Below, in pieces: positions 1 to 8,813 of a stretch of DNA of 64,000 nt (positions are counted from its first letter, which is position 1; each line of letters begins with the position of its first letter). This DNA is from CAKZQX01 sp034437035 (GTDB lineage: Bacteria > Chloroflexota > Chloroflexia > Chloroflexales > Chloroflexaceae). The DNA is taken from positions 3,230-67,229 of the forward strand of contig DAOTUI010000075.1 of the NCBI GenBank assembly GCA_034437035.1, given 5' to 3'. The notes beneath the pieces are model-generated. The model had not been told where the DNA came from, did no database searches, and saw nothing but the letters and a program-made list of their open reading frames with translations. Position numbers and translations under genes: made by a program.

Positions 1-66
1 TCATTGGAGCATTCCTGACCGGCCTGGCAATGGTCGGCGGGTCGAGTATTGGCCTTGTTCAGTGCG

Positions 67-1200
67 TCAGGTCAATGTTTCGCTAGTCCAGGCATGCACG
101 GCTGCCGCCACCTGTTCAACCTCGGTACGGGTTAACTCCGGGAAGAGCGGCAGTGAGAGGATACGCCGCGCCTGCTGTTCAGTCTGGGGCAGCGTACCCG
201 CCGGGTAATTCAGATACATATACGCCGGTTGGCAATGGGCGGGCAGCGGGTAGTGAATATCACTGCCGATACCCGCGGCCGTCAGGTAGTTCCGTAACGC
301 ATCGCGCTGCTCACTCTCCACGGCATAGAGATGATAGACATGGCCGGGAGCATCAGCCGGCAGAGCGAGCGGCGTACCGGCAAGCAAGCCGGCATACCAG
401 GCAGCCCGCTCACAGCGCGCGGCATTCGTGGTATCCAGGTAGCGGAGCTTGACCCGCAGCAGGGCGGCCTGCAGTTCATCCAGGCGGGAGTTACGCCCAC
501 CCGGTTCCGTGGTGACATATTTGCTGCTCCAGCCATACTGCCGCAGTTGGCGCACCCGCTCCGCCAGGGCTGCATCGTCCGTTACCACCGCGCCGCCATC
601 GCCGACTGCGCCCAGGTTCTTCGTCGGGTAGAAGCTGAAAGCGGCACAGGTGCCCCACGCCCCGGCCTTACGCGGTTGCCCCGTGGCATCCGCAATCCAT
701 GCTCCATGCGCCTGCGCTGCATCCTCCACCACAGCCAGACCGTGCCGCGCCGCAATTGCGGTTATCGCAGGCATATCCGCCGGCCGCCCATAGAGATGCA
801 CCGGCAGAATGGCCCGGGTACGCGGCGTGATCGCCGGTTCAAGCCGGCGTGGGTTCAGCGTGTGCGTGTTCGGGGCGCTATCAAGCAGAACCGGCCGCGC
901 GCCGGTCTGAAGGATCGCCATCACCTGGTAGCTGCCCGCATTGGCAACGGTAATAACCTCGTCGCCGGGACCGATCTTCAGGGCAGCCAGCGCCAGGTAG
1001 AGCGCATCGGTACCACTTGCCACCCCAACGGCATGCGCCACCCCGCAGTAGCGCGCAAACTCCTGCTCGAATGCGCGGACCTCTTCACCCAGAACATACC
1101 AGCCACCCGTCAACACACGCGCTATGGCGGCCTCAAGTTCGGGGCGGAGTTGGGCATGCTGCCGCTGCAGATCGCCAAACGGCACAGATATGCCGGTCAT
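67..1200 (-). CDS. DegT/DnrJ/EryC1/StrS-family sugar aminotransferase
   Basis: A 377-residue PLP-dependent aminotransferase of the DegT/DnrJ/EryC1/StrS family. These enzymes transfer an amino group to a keto-sugar nucleotide in cell-surface glycan or natural-product sugar pathways. The Schiff-base lysine is Lys194 in the FYPTKNLG motif. The VEDAAQAHGA motif supplies Asp160 for the PLP ring nitrogen and Gln163, and SGTDAL (62-67) is the phosphate-binding turn. Full family length. The YPTKNLG context resembles dTDP-3-amino-3,6-dideoxyhexose transaminases (FdtB/QdtB type), but the substrate cannot be fixed from sequence. No other sugar-nucleotide gene is visible downstream because the window ends 66 bases after its stop; those 66 bases hold nothing I can support. 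Confidence 0.9.
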   Translation of the reverse strand: MTGISVPFGDLQRQHAQLRPELEAAIARVLTGGWYVLGEEVRAFEQEFARYCGVAHAVGVASGTDALYLALAALKIGPGDEVITVANAGSYQVMAILQTGARPVLLDSAPNTHTLNPRRLEPAITPRTRAILPVHLYGRPADMPAITAIAARHGLAVVEDAAQAHGAWIADATGQPRKAGAWGTCAAFSFYPTKNLGAVGDGGAVVTDDAALAERVRQLRQYGWSSKYVTTEPGGRNSRLDELQAALLRVKLRYLDTTNAARCERAAWYAGLLAGTPLALPADAPGHVYHLYAVESEQRDALRNYLTAAGIGSDIHYPLPAHCQPAYMYLNYPAGTLPQTEQQARRILSLPLFPELTRTEVEQVAAAVHAWTSETLT

Positions 1201-1209
1201 AGAAGTGAC

Positions 1210-1887
1210 CTACGCGCCCTGCGCATCTTCGTGTGGCCTGTCCTGGACAATCCGGCTACTGAGCCACTGCGGGATCAGACTCAGCGCATCCGGATGAATG
1301 CCGTGACCGATGGGATATTCGCGGTAGGTCAATTGCACCGGCAGCGTTTCCAGGTAATCGCGGATACCCCGTCCACCCTCCACCGTGATCAGATCATCTT
1401 CAGTGCCATGCATCACCAGGAAATCCAGGTGCGACAGGCTGTCGGGCTGGACGCGTGGCAGCACCTTCTCGTCGAGGTAGCCGCTGGCGACTATGGCCCC
1501 GGCCACCAGATGCGGAACCGTTAACGCCAGGTTCAAACTCATCACGGCACCCTGGCTAAAACCCAGCAGGTAGAGGCGGCGCGGGTCCGTACCCAGCCGG
1601 CCGGGTAGGTCGCCAATAAATTCACTCAGGACTTCCAGGCTTTTGGCGCGGGTAGCATCATCCGAAATCAAGTTGCCGGGGACGCCATAGAGATAGTACC
1701 AACCAAAGCCAAATCCAACATCGAAAATGGCCCGGGCGCTGACGATATGCAGGCGTTTGTCCAGATAGGGCGAGAGGCCCATCAGGTCATGCTCATTGCT
1801 GCCGAATCCATGCAGCAGCAGCAGCAGTGGGGGGGCTTCCTCGTGTGGTATTTGCGGCGGTCGTTCTATCGTGTGAACGGTCGTCAT
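1210..1887 (-). CDS. phospholipase/carboxylesterase family alpha/beta hydrolase
   Basis: A 225-residue alpha/beta hydrolase of the phospholipase/carboxylesterase (YpfH-like) family, probably a cytosolic esterase of unknown substrate. The oxyanion-hole segment LLLLHGFGSNEHD lies near residues 22-34. The nucleophile is Ser111 in GFSQG, the acid is Asp164 or Asp165 in HGTEDD, and the catalytic His195 lies in GHGI. It starts upstream of the aminotransferase with only a 9-base gap, so the two are probably co-transcribed, although no functional link is obvious. No signal peptide. The family is clear; the biological role is not. Confidence 0.85.
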   Translation of the reverse strand: MTTVHTIERPPQIPHEEAPPLLLLLHGFGSNEHDLMGLSPYLDKRLHIVSARAIFDVGFGFGWYYLYGVPGNLISDDATRAKSLEVLSEFIGDLPGRLGTDPRRLYLLGFSQGAVMSLNLALTVPHLVAGAIVASGYLDEKVLPRVQPDSLSHLDFLVMHGTEDDLITVEGGRGIRDYLETLPVQLTYREYPIGHGIHPDALSLIPQWLSSRIVQDRPHEDAQGA

Positions 1888-1970
1888 GAAATACTATCCC
1901 TTTCTAATGTGCGGAGTTGTTGCATGACACTTTACCATTCAAAGCGCAAAATGCAAAGGGCAATCCGGCA

Positions 1971-2681
1971 CTACGGAATGACCAACTCCTGCCCAACCCG
2001 CAGTGCATCGGCCTCTTCCGGCGTCAGGTCATTGGCCTCCAACAGCGCTTCCACTGAGACATCAAACTGCGCGGCAATACTGCGCAACGTATCACCCGGC
2101 TCGACGGTATAGGTCCGGGGTTCCGGTTCGGCCGGCGGTTCCGGTTCCGGTGTGGCGCTGGGTGGCTCCGGTGTGGCGCTGGGTGGTGCGGCGGTGGCGG
2201 TGGCGCTGGCGGTAGATACTGCCGTTGCTGTGACGCCGGGTGGTGCGGTGGCCGTGGCCGTCCCACCGGAAGTTGCCGTGACGCTGGCGGCGTCCGTCGC
2301 GGTTGTCGTCACGTCAACTGATGCAGTTACAGTGGGAGTGACCGGGGTGGACGTTACAACAGCGGGCAGCGTCGGCGGAGGCGCGGCGGTCACGGGTGGC
2401 AGTTCGGGCGGCGTGACCGGCATGGCCGGCTCCGGTTGCGTGGCGCTGACTGGCCCGGTGAAGGGCAGCAGCAGTTCAAGATTGCCCACACTCAGTTTTT
2501 CCACATTACTGAAGGCCAGCACCAGCACGCTGGCTATCGCCAACAGAAAAAACGCCGCCGCTCCCCGGATCAACTGAACCTCCGAGAGCCGGTCGCCCAG
2601 CAGGAAGCGTAAACCCAGCACGCCCAGCACCGGGACAATCAGGGCGCAGACAAGCAGCGTATAGACCAGAACCTGCGACAT
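1971..2681 (-). CDS. membrane-anchored LysM domain protein
   Basis: A 236-residue protein with two N-terminal membrane segments (about residues 5-27 and 40-57), a long Pro/Thr/Ala/Val low-complexity linker (about 75-185) and one C-terminal LysM domain (about 189-236, beginning RTYTVEPGDTL). LysM binds N-acetylglucosamine-containing glycans such as peptidoglycan, so the inferred role is a wall-contacting membrane protein. Its start lies 2 bases after the mutS2 stop, so it is the downstream gene of a mutS2 transcript. The linker is encoded by near-repetitive GC-rich DNA that also produces long spurious open frames on the other strand. Confidence 0.75.
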   Translation of the reverse strand: MSQVLVYTLLVCALIVPVLGVLGLRFLLGDRLSEVQLIRGAAAFFLLAIASVLVLAFSNVEKLSVGNLELLLPFTGPVSATQPEPAMPVTPPELPPVTAAPPPTLPAVVTSTPVTPTVTASVDVTTTATDAASVTATSGGTATATAPPGVTATAVSTASATATAAPPSATPEPPSATPEPEPPAEPEPRTYTVEPGDTLRSIAAQFDVSVEALLEANDLTPEEADALRVGQELVIP

Positions 2682-2683
2682 AA

Positions 2684-5128
2684 TTAACGCTCCACTATCT
2701 TTGCCACGGTGACACCTTCCCCGCCGGCCTGCCCGCCACTCGTGTGCGACATCACCAGCGGATGTCCGGTCAGCACATCGCGCACAACCTGCCGCAGTGC
2801 GCCGGTGCCCTTGCCATGCACCAGGCGTACCTCCGGCAGGCCCGCCAGATACGCATCATTGAGATACCGGTCAAGTTTATCCGCAACTTCGGAGGTGCGC
2901 CAGCCACGCATATCTAACGACATCGAAACATCCGGCGCGGCGGGAATATCAATCGAACGCGGCGCACGGTAGCGCTCCTGGCGCTCGGCGGCCGGGTCAC
3001 GCCTGGCGCGGCGCAGTTCATCCAGCCCGACATGCATGCGAAAGCCACCGACCTGCACATCGGCCGTCTGATCTTCCTCGTCAATGATCACAATCTCCCC
3101 ATTCAACCCGATGGAGCGGACCTGCACCGTGTCGCCCACCTGAAGCGGGCGCGGCGTTTCCGGAGCCGGTCGCGCCGGCGGGGTGGGCTGCGCCTTGCGC
3201 GTTGCGGCCTGCGCCTGTTCCTGGGCCGTCTGCATGCGCTGTTCGGCCTCTTCCAGCCACTGGCGCGAGAGCGACACACTGCGGAACTCATCCCGCAGCC
3301 GCCGCAGTTCTCCCCGCACCTCGCGCAGTTCGTCCTCGAGGTTCTGCCGGGCCGCCTCCAGTTGCGCTTCGCGGGTGGTCTCAAATTCATGCAGTTCATC
3401 GGCCAGCCGGTCGCGGTACTTCTCGGCGTCGGCGCGTAGCTCCTCACTGCGTCGCAGTTCGACAGCAGTAGCTTCCCGCTCCTGATGGATCTGGGCCAGC
3501 AGATCTTCAACCTGGATATCCTCGCGGGCCATGCTGCTGCGCGCGTGTTCAACCAGCGCGCTATCCAACCCCAGGCGTTCCGCGATGGAGAGCGCATTCG
3601 AGCGCCCCGGCAGGCCAATCGTTAGCCGGTAGGTTGGCGCCAGCGTTTCGACATCAAACTCAACCGAGGCATTCTGCACGCCGGGCGTGCTGTAGGCAAA
3701 GGCCTTCAGTTCGGCATAGTGCGTTGTCGCAATGCCCAGGCAACCCCGCTCCAGCAGGCGCTCCACGATGGCGCGCGCCAGTGCCGCACCTTCCACCGGA
3801 TCGGTTCCGGCACCCAGTTCATCCAGCAGCACCAGGGTTGCCGGTACCGCCGACTGCGTGGTGGTTGTCAGGGTGTCAACCGCTTCCAGGATGTGAATAA
3901 TCGTCGTCATGTGGGAGGAGAAGGTACTGAGGCTCTGCTCAATGCTCTGCTCATCACCAATATCGGCAAAAATCCGGGTAAAGATCGGCAGACGGGAGGG
4001 AGCATTGGCCGGGATCTGCAGCCCCGCCTGGACCATCAGTGCCAGCAGGCCCACCGTTTTGAGTGCCACGGTTTTACCACCCGTATTCGGGCCGGTAATC
4101 AGCAGTAGTTGAAACATGCCACCCAGCCGGATATCAATCGGCACCACCGTTCGCTGGTCCAGCAGCGGATGCCGCGCGGCGGCCAGCGCGAGTACGGGTT
4201 CGTCCGCAGCACGGCGCACCTGACTATTTTGCGTGTTGACCAGATCCGGGGCCACACAGCGCAGTTCCAGCGCATACTTCGCCTGGGCCAACGCCAGATC
4301 GAGCAGGGCCAGCGCTTCAACCCCACCCGTAATCTCGGGAGCCGCCGCGCCGACCTGCTCGGCCAGCGCCGCCAGGACACGCGCGACCTCGTCCTCCTCA
4401 GCCAGTTGCAGTTCACGCCAGCGGTTGTTCAGTTCCAGGGTTGCCAGCGGCTCGATGTAGAGCGTCGCCCCACTGCCGGACTGGTCATGCACCACGCCGC
4501 GAATTGTGCGCCGCTGTCCTGCCTTGACCGGCACAACATACCGCCCGTTACGCACCGTGATGATCGGCTCTTGGAGCGCGGGCGCAAACTGCGGTGAGTG
4601 AAGCAGGTTCTGCAACCGCTCCTGCAGCCGCTGAAATGCCACCCGCACCTCCCCCCGAATGCGGCTCAGTGTTGGACTGGCGCTATCGAGCACGCTGCCA
4701 TCATCGCCGATGGTGCCGGCGATTTCCTCTTCGAGGGTGGGCAGTTGGGGCAGATCAGCGGCAATCTCGCCAAACAGAGGGAACTCTTCCGGATCGAGTT
4801 TGAAGAGGAGACCCCGCAACCGGCGCATACTCTCCAGCGTTGCGGCAATTTCGAGAAAGACCCCGGCCTCCAGCGCCCCCCCCCGGGCGGCGTGGCCCAC
4901 GACCCCACGGATATCCCGCGCGCCACCGATAGTGACATCGGGATGCAGATCCAGCAGGCGCCGCGCCTCGCGGGTTAATTGCTGCCGCCGGGCAACTGCC
5001 GAAAACTCAGTACTGGGGAGCAGATTCAGTGCCAGTTCGTGTGATGCCGAAAATGCGGTATACCGGGCGAGTTGCGCGCGGATCTTCGGGAATTCCAGGG
5101 TTTCAAGCGTTTGTTCAGCGATTGACAT
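2684..5128 (-). CDS. mutS2: endonuclease MutS2
   Basis: An 814-residue MutS2: MutS-like core and clamp, ABC-type ATPase, a charged coiled-coil region (about 515-640), and a C-terminal Smr nuclease domain (about 735-814). Walker A is GPNTGGKT at 346-353; the LLDELGAGTDP Walker B/D-loop follows. The Smr domain has the SLDMRGW and LVHGKGTGALR motifs that mark the nuclease fold. MutS2 lacks the mismatch-recognition domain of MutS1. In other bacteria it acts on recombination intermediates or in ribosome-collision rescue. Normal length. It sits between a CvpA-type gene and a LysM gene on the same strand. Confidence 0.95.
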   Translation of the reverse strand: MSIAEQTLETLEFPKIRAQLARYTAFSASHELALNLLPSTEFSAVARRQQLTREARRLLDLHPDVTIGGARDIRGVVGHAARGGALEAGVFLEIAATLESMRRLRGLLFKLDPEEFPLFGEIAADLPQLPTLEEEIAGTIGDDGSVLDSASPTLSRIRGEVRVAFQRLQERLQNLLHSPQFAPALQEPIITVRNGRYVVPVKAGQRRTIRGVVHDQSGSGATLYIEPLATLELNNRWRELQLAEEDEVARVLAALAEQVGAAAPEITGGVEALALLDLALAQAKYALELRCVAPDLVNTQNSQVRRAADEPVLALAAARHPLLDQRTVVPIDIRLGGMFQLLLITGPNTGGKTVALKTVGLLALMVQAGLQIPANAPSRLPIFTRIFADIGDEQSIEQSLSTFSSHMTTIIHILEAVDTLTTTTQSAVPATLVLLDELGAGTDPVEGAALARAIVERLLERGCLGIATTHYAELKAFAYSTPGVQNASVEFDVETLAPTYRLTIGLPGRSNALSIAERLGLDSALVEHARSSMAREDIQVEDLLAQIHQEREATAVELRRSEELRADAEKYRDRLADELHEFETTREAQLEAARQNLEDELREVRGELRRLRDEFRSVSLSRQWLEEAEQRMQTAQEQAQAATRKAQPTPPARPAPETPRPLQVGDTVQVRSIGLNGEIVIIDEEDQTADVQVGGFRMHVGLDELRRARRDPAAERQERYRAPRSIDIPAAPDVSMSLDMRGWRTSEVADKLDRYLNDAYLAGLPEVRLVHGKGTGALRQVVRDVLTGHPLVMSHTSGGQAGGEGVTVAKIVER

Positions 5129-5147
5129 ACAGGCAGAAATAGTACCT

Positions 5148-5708
5148 TTATCGTTGCGAAGGTATCAGCAAGATGCGTTCGGCGGACGACGGCAGGACCG
5201 GGTCGAGCACCGCATAGGTTTCGGGCAGAATTACCTGCGAAAAGTAGCTCAGCAGGAACGAGTTGCGCACACCCCGCCCCAGTGATCCCATGAAGGGCCA
5301 GTTAATATCTTCGGCCCCGGCCACAACCATAATATCCCAGAGCAAAACCGAAAAGATGCCGATAAATAACCCGGCCATCAGCACACCGAGCAGCACACCC
5401 ACAAAACGGTCCACGTACTGAAGTTGTCCCGGCATTTTGGCATAGCGAAAGGTGTAAAGCCCGGCGACCGTCAGTAGAATAAAGCTGACCATCAAGACAA
5501 GCGCGAAGCCGACATACTCGGCAGTGACGCGATCGGTGCCAAAGCGCCGTATAAAAAACCCCGCCACAACGTTGAAATAGACACTTGACAGCACAACGCT
5601 CAGGTAGAACGCCACAAATACCACCGCCAGACGAATCATACCCTGGAAAAACCCAACCGCCAGCATACCGATCAGAAGTAAGAGGAATAGTCCATCGATG
5701 AAGTTCAC
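5148..5708 (-). CDS. CvpA-family membrane protein
   Basis: A CvpA-like integral membrane protein of about 186 residues with four hydrophobic segments, the first beginning at the start (VNFIDGLFLLLLIGMLAVGF). I chose the GTG at 5708 because AAGGAG lies 6 bases upstream of it and because CvpA proteins normally begin just before the first helix. The open frame extends upstream to an ATG at 5867, but those 53 residues are not family-like. The CvpA-mutS2 neighbourhood is common in bacteria. CvpA was first linked to colicin V production and later to envelope homeostasis; the exact function here is unknown. Confidence 0.75.
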   Translation of the reverse strand: MNFIDGLFLLLLIGMLAVGFFQGMIRLAVVFVAFYLSVVLSSVYFNVVAGFFIRRFGTDRVTAEYVGFALVLMVSFILLTVAGLYTFRYAKMPGQLQYVDRFVGVLLGVLMAGLFIGIFSVLLWDIMVVAGAEDINWPFMGSLGRGVRNSFLLSYFSQVILPETYAVLDPVLPSSAERILLIPSQR

Positions 5709-6049
5709 GAAAAACTCCTTCAGGTACGGCAACCCAGCAACTTCAACGGTTACGTTGGTAGCATAGCCCCGCTTCAGCGGCTGTCGCCGACTCTGTTGCA
5801 TTACATACATATGACTGGAGCACTGGCTCAAGCGGCTGATCGCCTCATCTATGCAAAATAATAGCACAGTATTGTACCATACCCGGCAGCAGTGTGCGGC
5901 ATGGTTGTTTGCATCCGGGATGGATCACGCCTTATCACCGGCAACTCTGCAAAAAGGCGTCATAGTCCGGGCACATTATAGCATCATTTCTCCGGCATCT
6001 GCACCCGGTAAGAACATAGCGCCCGCCGGCTTCTACGGTTCTCACTCTA

Positions 6050-6371
6050 ACATGAGTTACGCGATAGGTGTGTAAATGAGACGCAGACTCCCGTGAAAGC
6101 GGTCTTCGCCTGCGGCAGCCCTGCTGGAGGCAAAACTCCCTGCCGGTTCAATGACACGCGTTACACGGTTGACATGCAAACCGGACATTTTACCCAATGG
6201 AAGCATGATACGCCTGCGGCAGCATGGTACTGTTTTTCTTTTTCACGAAAATTTTGCACTTTGTGCAACATGTTCCTGAAAAAGAAGAAGATCTTCCGCC
6301 CTGCCGGAGGCCTAACGCTCTTCCGGTTCAGTGACCGCGTAACTCCTAATCAATGACCGCGTAACTCGTGT
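6050..6371. repeat. dispersed palindromic element, copy 1 (compound)
   Basis: Copy 1 of the intergenic element described in the findings. It begins ACATGAGTTACGCG (6050), has a second left-type end ACACGCGTTACACGG (6154), carries the inner arm CGCCTGCGGCAGCATGGTAC, an imperfect central hairpin with CACTTTGTGCAAC, the inner arm CGCCCTGCCGGAGGC, and two right ends in series (ACCGCGTAACTCCT at 6334 and ACCGCGTAACTCGTGT ending at 6371). The doubled ends suggest one element inserted in or partly fused with another. It fills the gap between the CvpA-type and DUF2085 operons. No coding capacity recognised. Confidence 0.75.
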
Positions 6372-6523
6372 CACTTCGGCGAGCCTGGCGGATCGGGCGA
6401 TTCGCCACGGCTAGAGCGGCGTGCTATACTGACCCTGATATAGTACATTCCTGCACCGGGGTGCGCGCAACGCCCTATTGCATCGCAGCACCCGGGCATG
6501 TGGGTAGAAGGGGGGAAATAGTT

Positions 6524-6787
6524 ATGGATACCCGTGAGCGCCGTCAACTGCGCAAACTCGCCAAAGAGATGAGTGAAACCGGCGATATGGAGCAATATGT
6601 GCTCGCCAGTGGTTGTATTGAACTGCTGGATTATCTTGATGCACTTTTACAGCGCGAGGAGACCGAAATGCCGCAGGAATCAACTGCTGCACCGCAAGCG
6701 GCTCCTGAACCGGCCGCGCCACTCGAGCCGGACATGGTGCCGGTGACATGCTGGTGTCGCGGTGAGCAACTCTGGCAACGGCGCTGA
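6524..6787 (+). CDS. small hypothetical protein
   Basis: An 87-residue acidic protein starting MDTRERRQLRKLAKEM, with a helical, charged first half and an Ala/Pro-rich second half. I chose the ATG at 6524 because a purine-rich AGAAGGGGGG ribosome site precedes it; the frame upstream to 6368 runs into the repeat element and looks spurious. A TATACT -10-like box lies at 6425-6430 with only a weak -35. The next gene follows after 33 bases, so the two probably form an operon. I recognise no family. Confidence 0.5.
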   Translation: MDTRERRQLRKLAKEMSETGDMEQYVLASGCIELLDYLDALLQREETEMPQESTAAPQAAPEPAAPLEPDMVPVTCWCRGEQLWQRR

Positions 6788-6820
6788 TCCGCTTTTTGAT
6801 TTTGCAGAAGGAACGTAGGT

Positions 6821-7702
6821 ATGCACGAACGGTCGCCGCAGGAAGTGCTTGATCTGGCCCGGCAACGCATGACGCTGAACCGCCGGCAGGAGCAGACGCG
6901 GCATGCCCAGGAGCGCCAGACCCGCGACCAACCCTGGCGCATACTCTGGGTCGGCGTCGTTGGCATTTTGCTGCTGACCCTGCTTGTGCCGCCCGCCCCC
7001 CTGGATTGGAAGATGTATGCGGTGGTGCATGGGCTGGTGGCACAGCAGCATAACGTGTTTCTGGGGGAGATGCAGTTCCCGCTCTGCGCGCGAAATATCG
7101 GGATTTATAGCAGTTTCCTGGTGACAATCACCTGCCTTCGGGCAATCGGACGGTGGCGCGCCGGACGTATCCCGCCCCGCCCGATCATGGGTGTGTTGAT
7201 TGCGCCGGCACTGATCATGGTTGTGGATGGATTTAACTCGATGTTTGCGGAGTTGGGCCGACCGCATCTCTACCCGCCCCACAATGCCCTGCGGATTGTC
7301 ACCGGCATCGGTATGGGAACAGGGATGGCGATTGCGATTCTACTGGCCTTTAACTATGGTCTGCGTCAGGATACGGAACGGCAGCAGCGGGTTGTGGCAA
7401 CCTGGCGCGAACTGGGGCTTATTCTGGGGCTTAATCTGCTCATTCCGGTAGCCATCTATGCCAATCTGGACTTTCTTTACTGGCCGCTGGCAACCCTGGC
7501 CTTTGTCGGTATTCTGAGCGAACTCTATGTTGTCAATGTGTTGATGGCCGGTATGCTGATGGGCTATCGGCACTCAATTACCCATCTGGCGCAACTGGCG
7601 CGACCGGCGACAGTTGCGTTTATCCCGGCATTTGGTCTAGTTGCATTTCTGGCCCACCTGCGCTTCTGGCTGGAAGGGTATGGCCTGTTCGTCGGGTTTT
7701 GA
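6821..7702 (+). CDS. DUF2085 family membrane protein
   Basis: A 293-residue polytopic membrane protein. A basic cytosolic N-terminus (1-38) is followed by about seven hydrophobic segments. The DUF2085 hallmark is a Cys/His-type motif before the second helix, seen here around residues 68-95 as VHGLVAQQHNVF...FPLCARNIGIYSSF. The usual CHQ of the family is replaced by AQQ, while the PLCARxxGIY core is kept. Function of the family is unknown. It lies 33 bases after a small acidic protein gene and is followed by two tandem palindromic elements. Confidence 0.7.
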   Translation: MHERSPQEVLDLARQRMTLNRRQEQTRHAQERQTRDQPWRILWVGVVGILLLTLLVPPAPLDWKMYAVVHGLVAQQHNVFLGEMQFPLCARNIGIYSSFLVTITCLRAIGRWRAGRIPPRPIMGVLIAPALIMVVDGFNSMFAELGRPHLYPPHNALRIVTGIGMGTGMAIAILLAFNYGLRQDTERQQRVVATWRELGLILGLNLLIPVAIYANLDFLYWPLATLAFVGILSELYVVNVLMAGMLMGYRHSITHLAQLARPATVAFIPAFGLVAFLAHLRFWLEGYGLFVGF

Positions 7703-7755
7703 TCAATTGGGGCGGCGCACCACTTGCTGATGCGCCGCCCCGGACCCCTAATTTG

Positions 7756-7954
7756 ACACAGTTACGCCGTGGGCGTTCAAATCGGGCCTTTGACCAAGTC
7801 AAAGGCCGACTCGCCTGCGGCAGCATGGTACGTTCTCTTTTCTTTTTCCGGAAATTTTGGCTCACAGAGCCAAAATTTCCGGAAAAAGGATATTCCTGTT
7901 CCATGCTGCCGCAGGCGATACCTCCTTCGCGGAAAGCAACCGCGTAACTCCTGT
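7756..7954. repeat. dispersed palindromic element, copy 2
   Basis: Ends ACACAGTTACGCCGT and ACCGCGTAACTCCTGT. Inner arms CGCCTGCGGCAGCATGGTAC and CCATGCTGCCGCAGGCG. The central hairpin has arms TTTTTCCGGAAATTTTGGCT and AGCCAAAATTTCCGGAAAAA around a short ACAG loop. Only 6 bases separate it from copy 3. Confidence 0.85.
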
Positions 7955-7960
7955 AATCTG

Positions 7961-8176
7961 ACATGAGTTACGCGGTGCGGACTGTTCCAGTCCTCCTGCC
8001 AGACCCGCAGGCCGGTTTCGCCTCCGGCAAGGCGGAAGAGACCAGATCTTTATTCACAAAAAATTCACAAAGTGAATTTTTTGTGAAAAAGATCAAAAGT
8101 ACCATGCTGCCGCAGGCGAATCGGGCCGTTCATCCAGGTGAACACCCGGTTTGAACACGCACCGCGTAACTCGTGT
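7961..8176. repeat. dispersed palindromic element, copy 3
   Basis: Ends ACATGAGTTACGCGGT and ACCGCGTAACTCGTGT. Here the left inner arm is the CGCCTCCGGCAAGGCGGAAG type and the right one is GTACCATGCTGCCGCAGGCG. The central hairpin has arms TTCACAAAAAATTCAC and GTGAATTTTTTGTGAA. Tandem partner of copy 2. Confidence 0.85.
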
Positions 8177-8318
8177 TATCTGAAAGATCGCCGGTTCCCA
8201 TTCCCCATTCCTCATTCCCCAACCCAGTTGTGACGGTAGATGTCGCACCTATGTGCTACACTCATACCATCGTGAATGCGATTGCATCAGCAGGAAGCAT
8301 ACCAGAGCGAGGTGAAGT

Positions 8319-8705
8319 ATGGCACAGCGAGTGAAAGAACGCGCAAATGTGCAGAATCTCCAGGCGGCGTGGGAGCAACGAGTGCGCACCGGGAACTTCA
8401 GCGCGGCGATTACCGGCACGCGCGAGGTACGCGTGTTTGGCAAGGCGGGTGATGCACCGGTAACATTTCCCCAACTCCGCGCACCGGCCCCCGGCGAAAC
8501 GCTTGATGACCTGCTTGAAGGGCTGGCTCCCGATGAGCGCTGGGCGCTGACCCATGTTCAGCGCGTCATCGACGTGCATCGCGCCGGCGGCCGCCAGACA
8601 TTCACAGTCCCGCGCGGGCAGGGCGGCATGGGGACGACAATGCCGCAGTTCGATCCCTGTGCAAACAGCGATATCCTGATTGTCTCGCAGATCACGGGTG
8701 GGTAA
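8319..8705 (+). CDS. hypothetical protein upstream of SWIM protein
   Basis: A 128-residue protein starting MAQRVKERANVQNLQAAW, with a GAGG ribosome site 5 bases before the ATG. It is mixed helical with no membrane segment and no motif I recognise. It lies 108 bases upstream of a SWIM zinc-finger gene on the same strand, which makes a functional pair possible but unproven. Codon use looks like the neighbours. Confidence 0.5.
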   Translation: MAQRVKERANVQNLQAAWEQRVRTGNFSAAITGTREVRVFGKAGDAPVTFPQLRAPAPGETLDDLLEGLAPDERWALTHVQRVIDVHRAGGRQTFTVPRGQGGMGTTMPQFDPCANSDILIVSQITGG

Positions 8706-8813
8706 CGACCGGTCAGTCGCAGAACCACCGATGCATACGGCTCGTCGTTCCAAACATCGGTGGTTCATAACTATTCGCCAGGTTATTTTGAGGAGCGGAA
8801 GGAGCAGCTATCC

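Noticed and set aside
331..1524. A 397-codon open frame on the plus strand
   Set aside because: It lies opposite the aminotransferase and esterase genes, both clearly real; the translation has no recognisable family.
2152..2577. Long plus-strand open frame of Val/Ala/Gly repeats
   Set aside because: Antisense of the Thr/Pro-rich linker of the LysM protein; low-complexity shadow.
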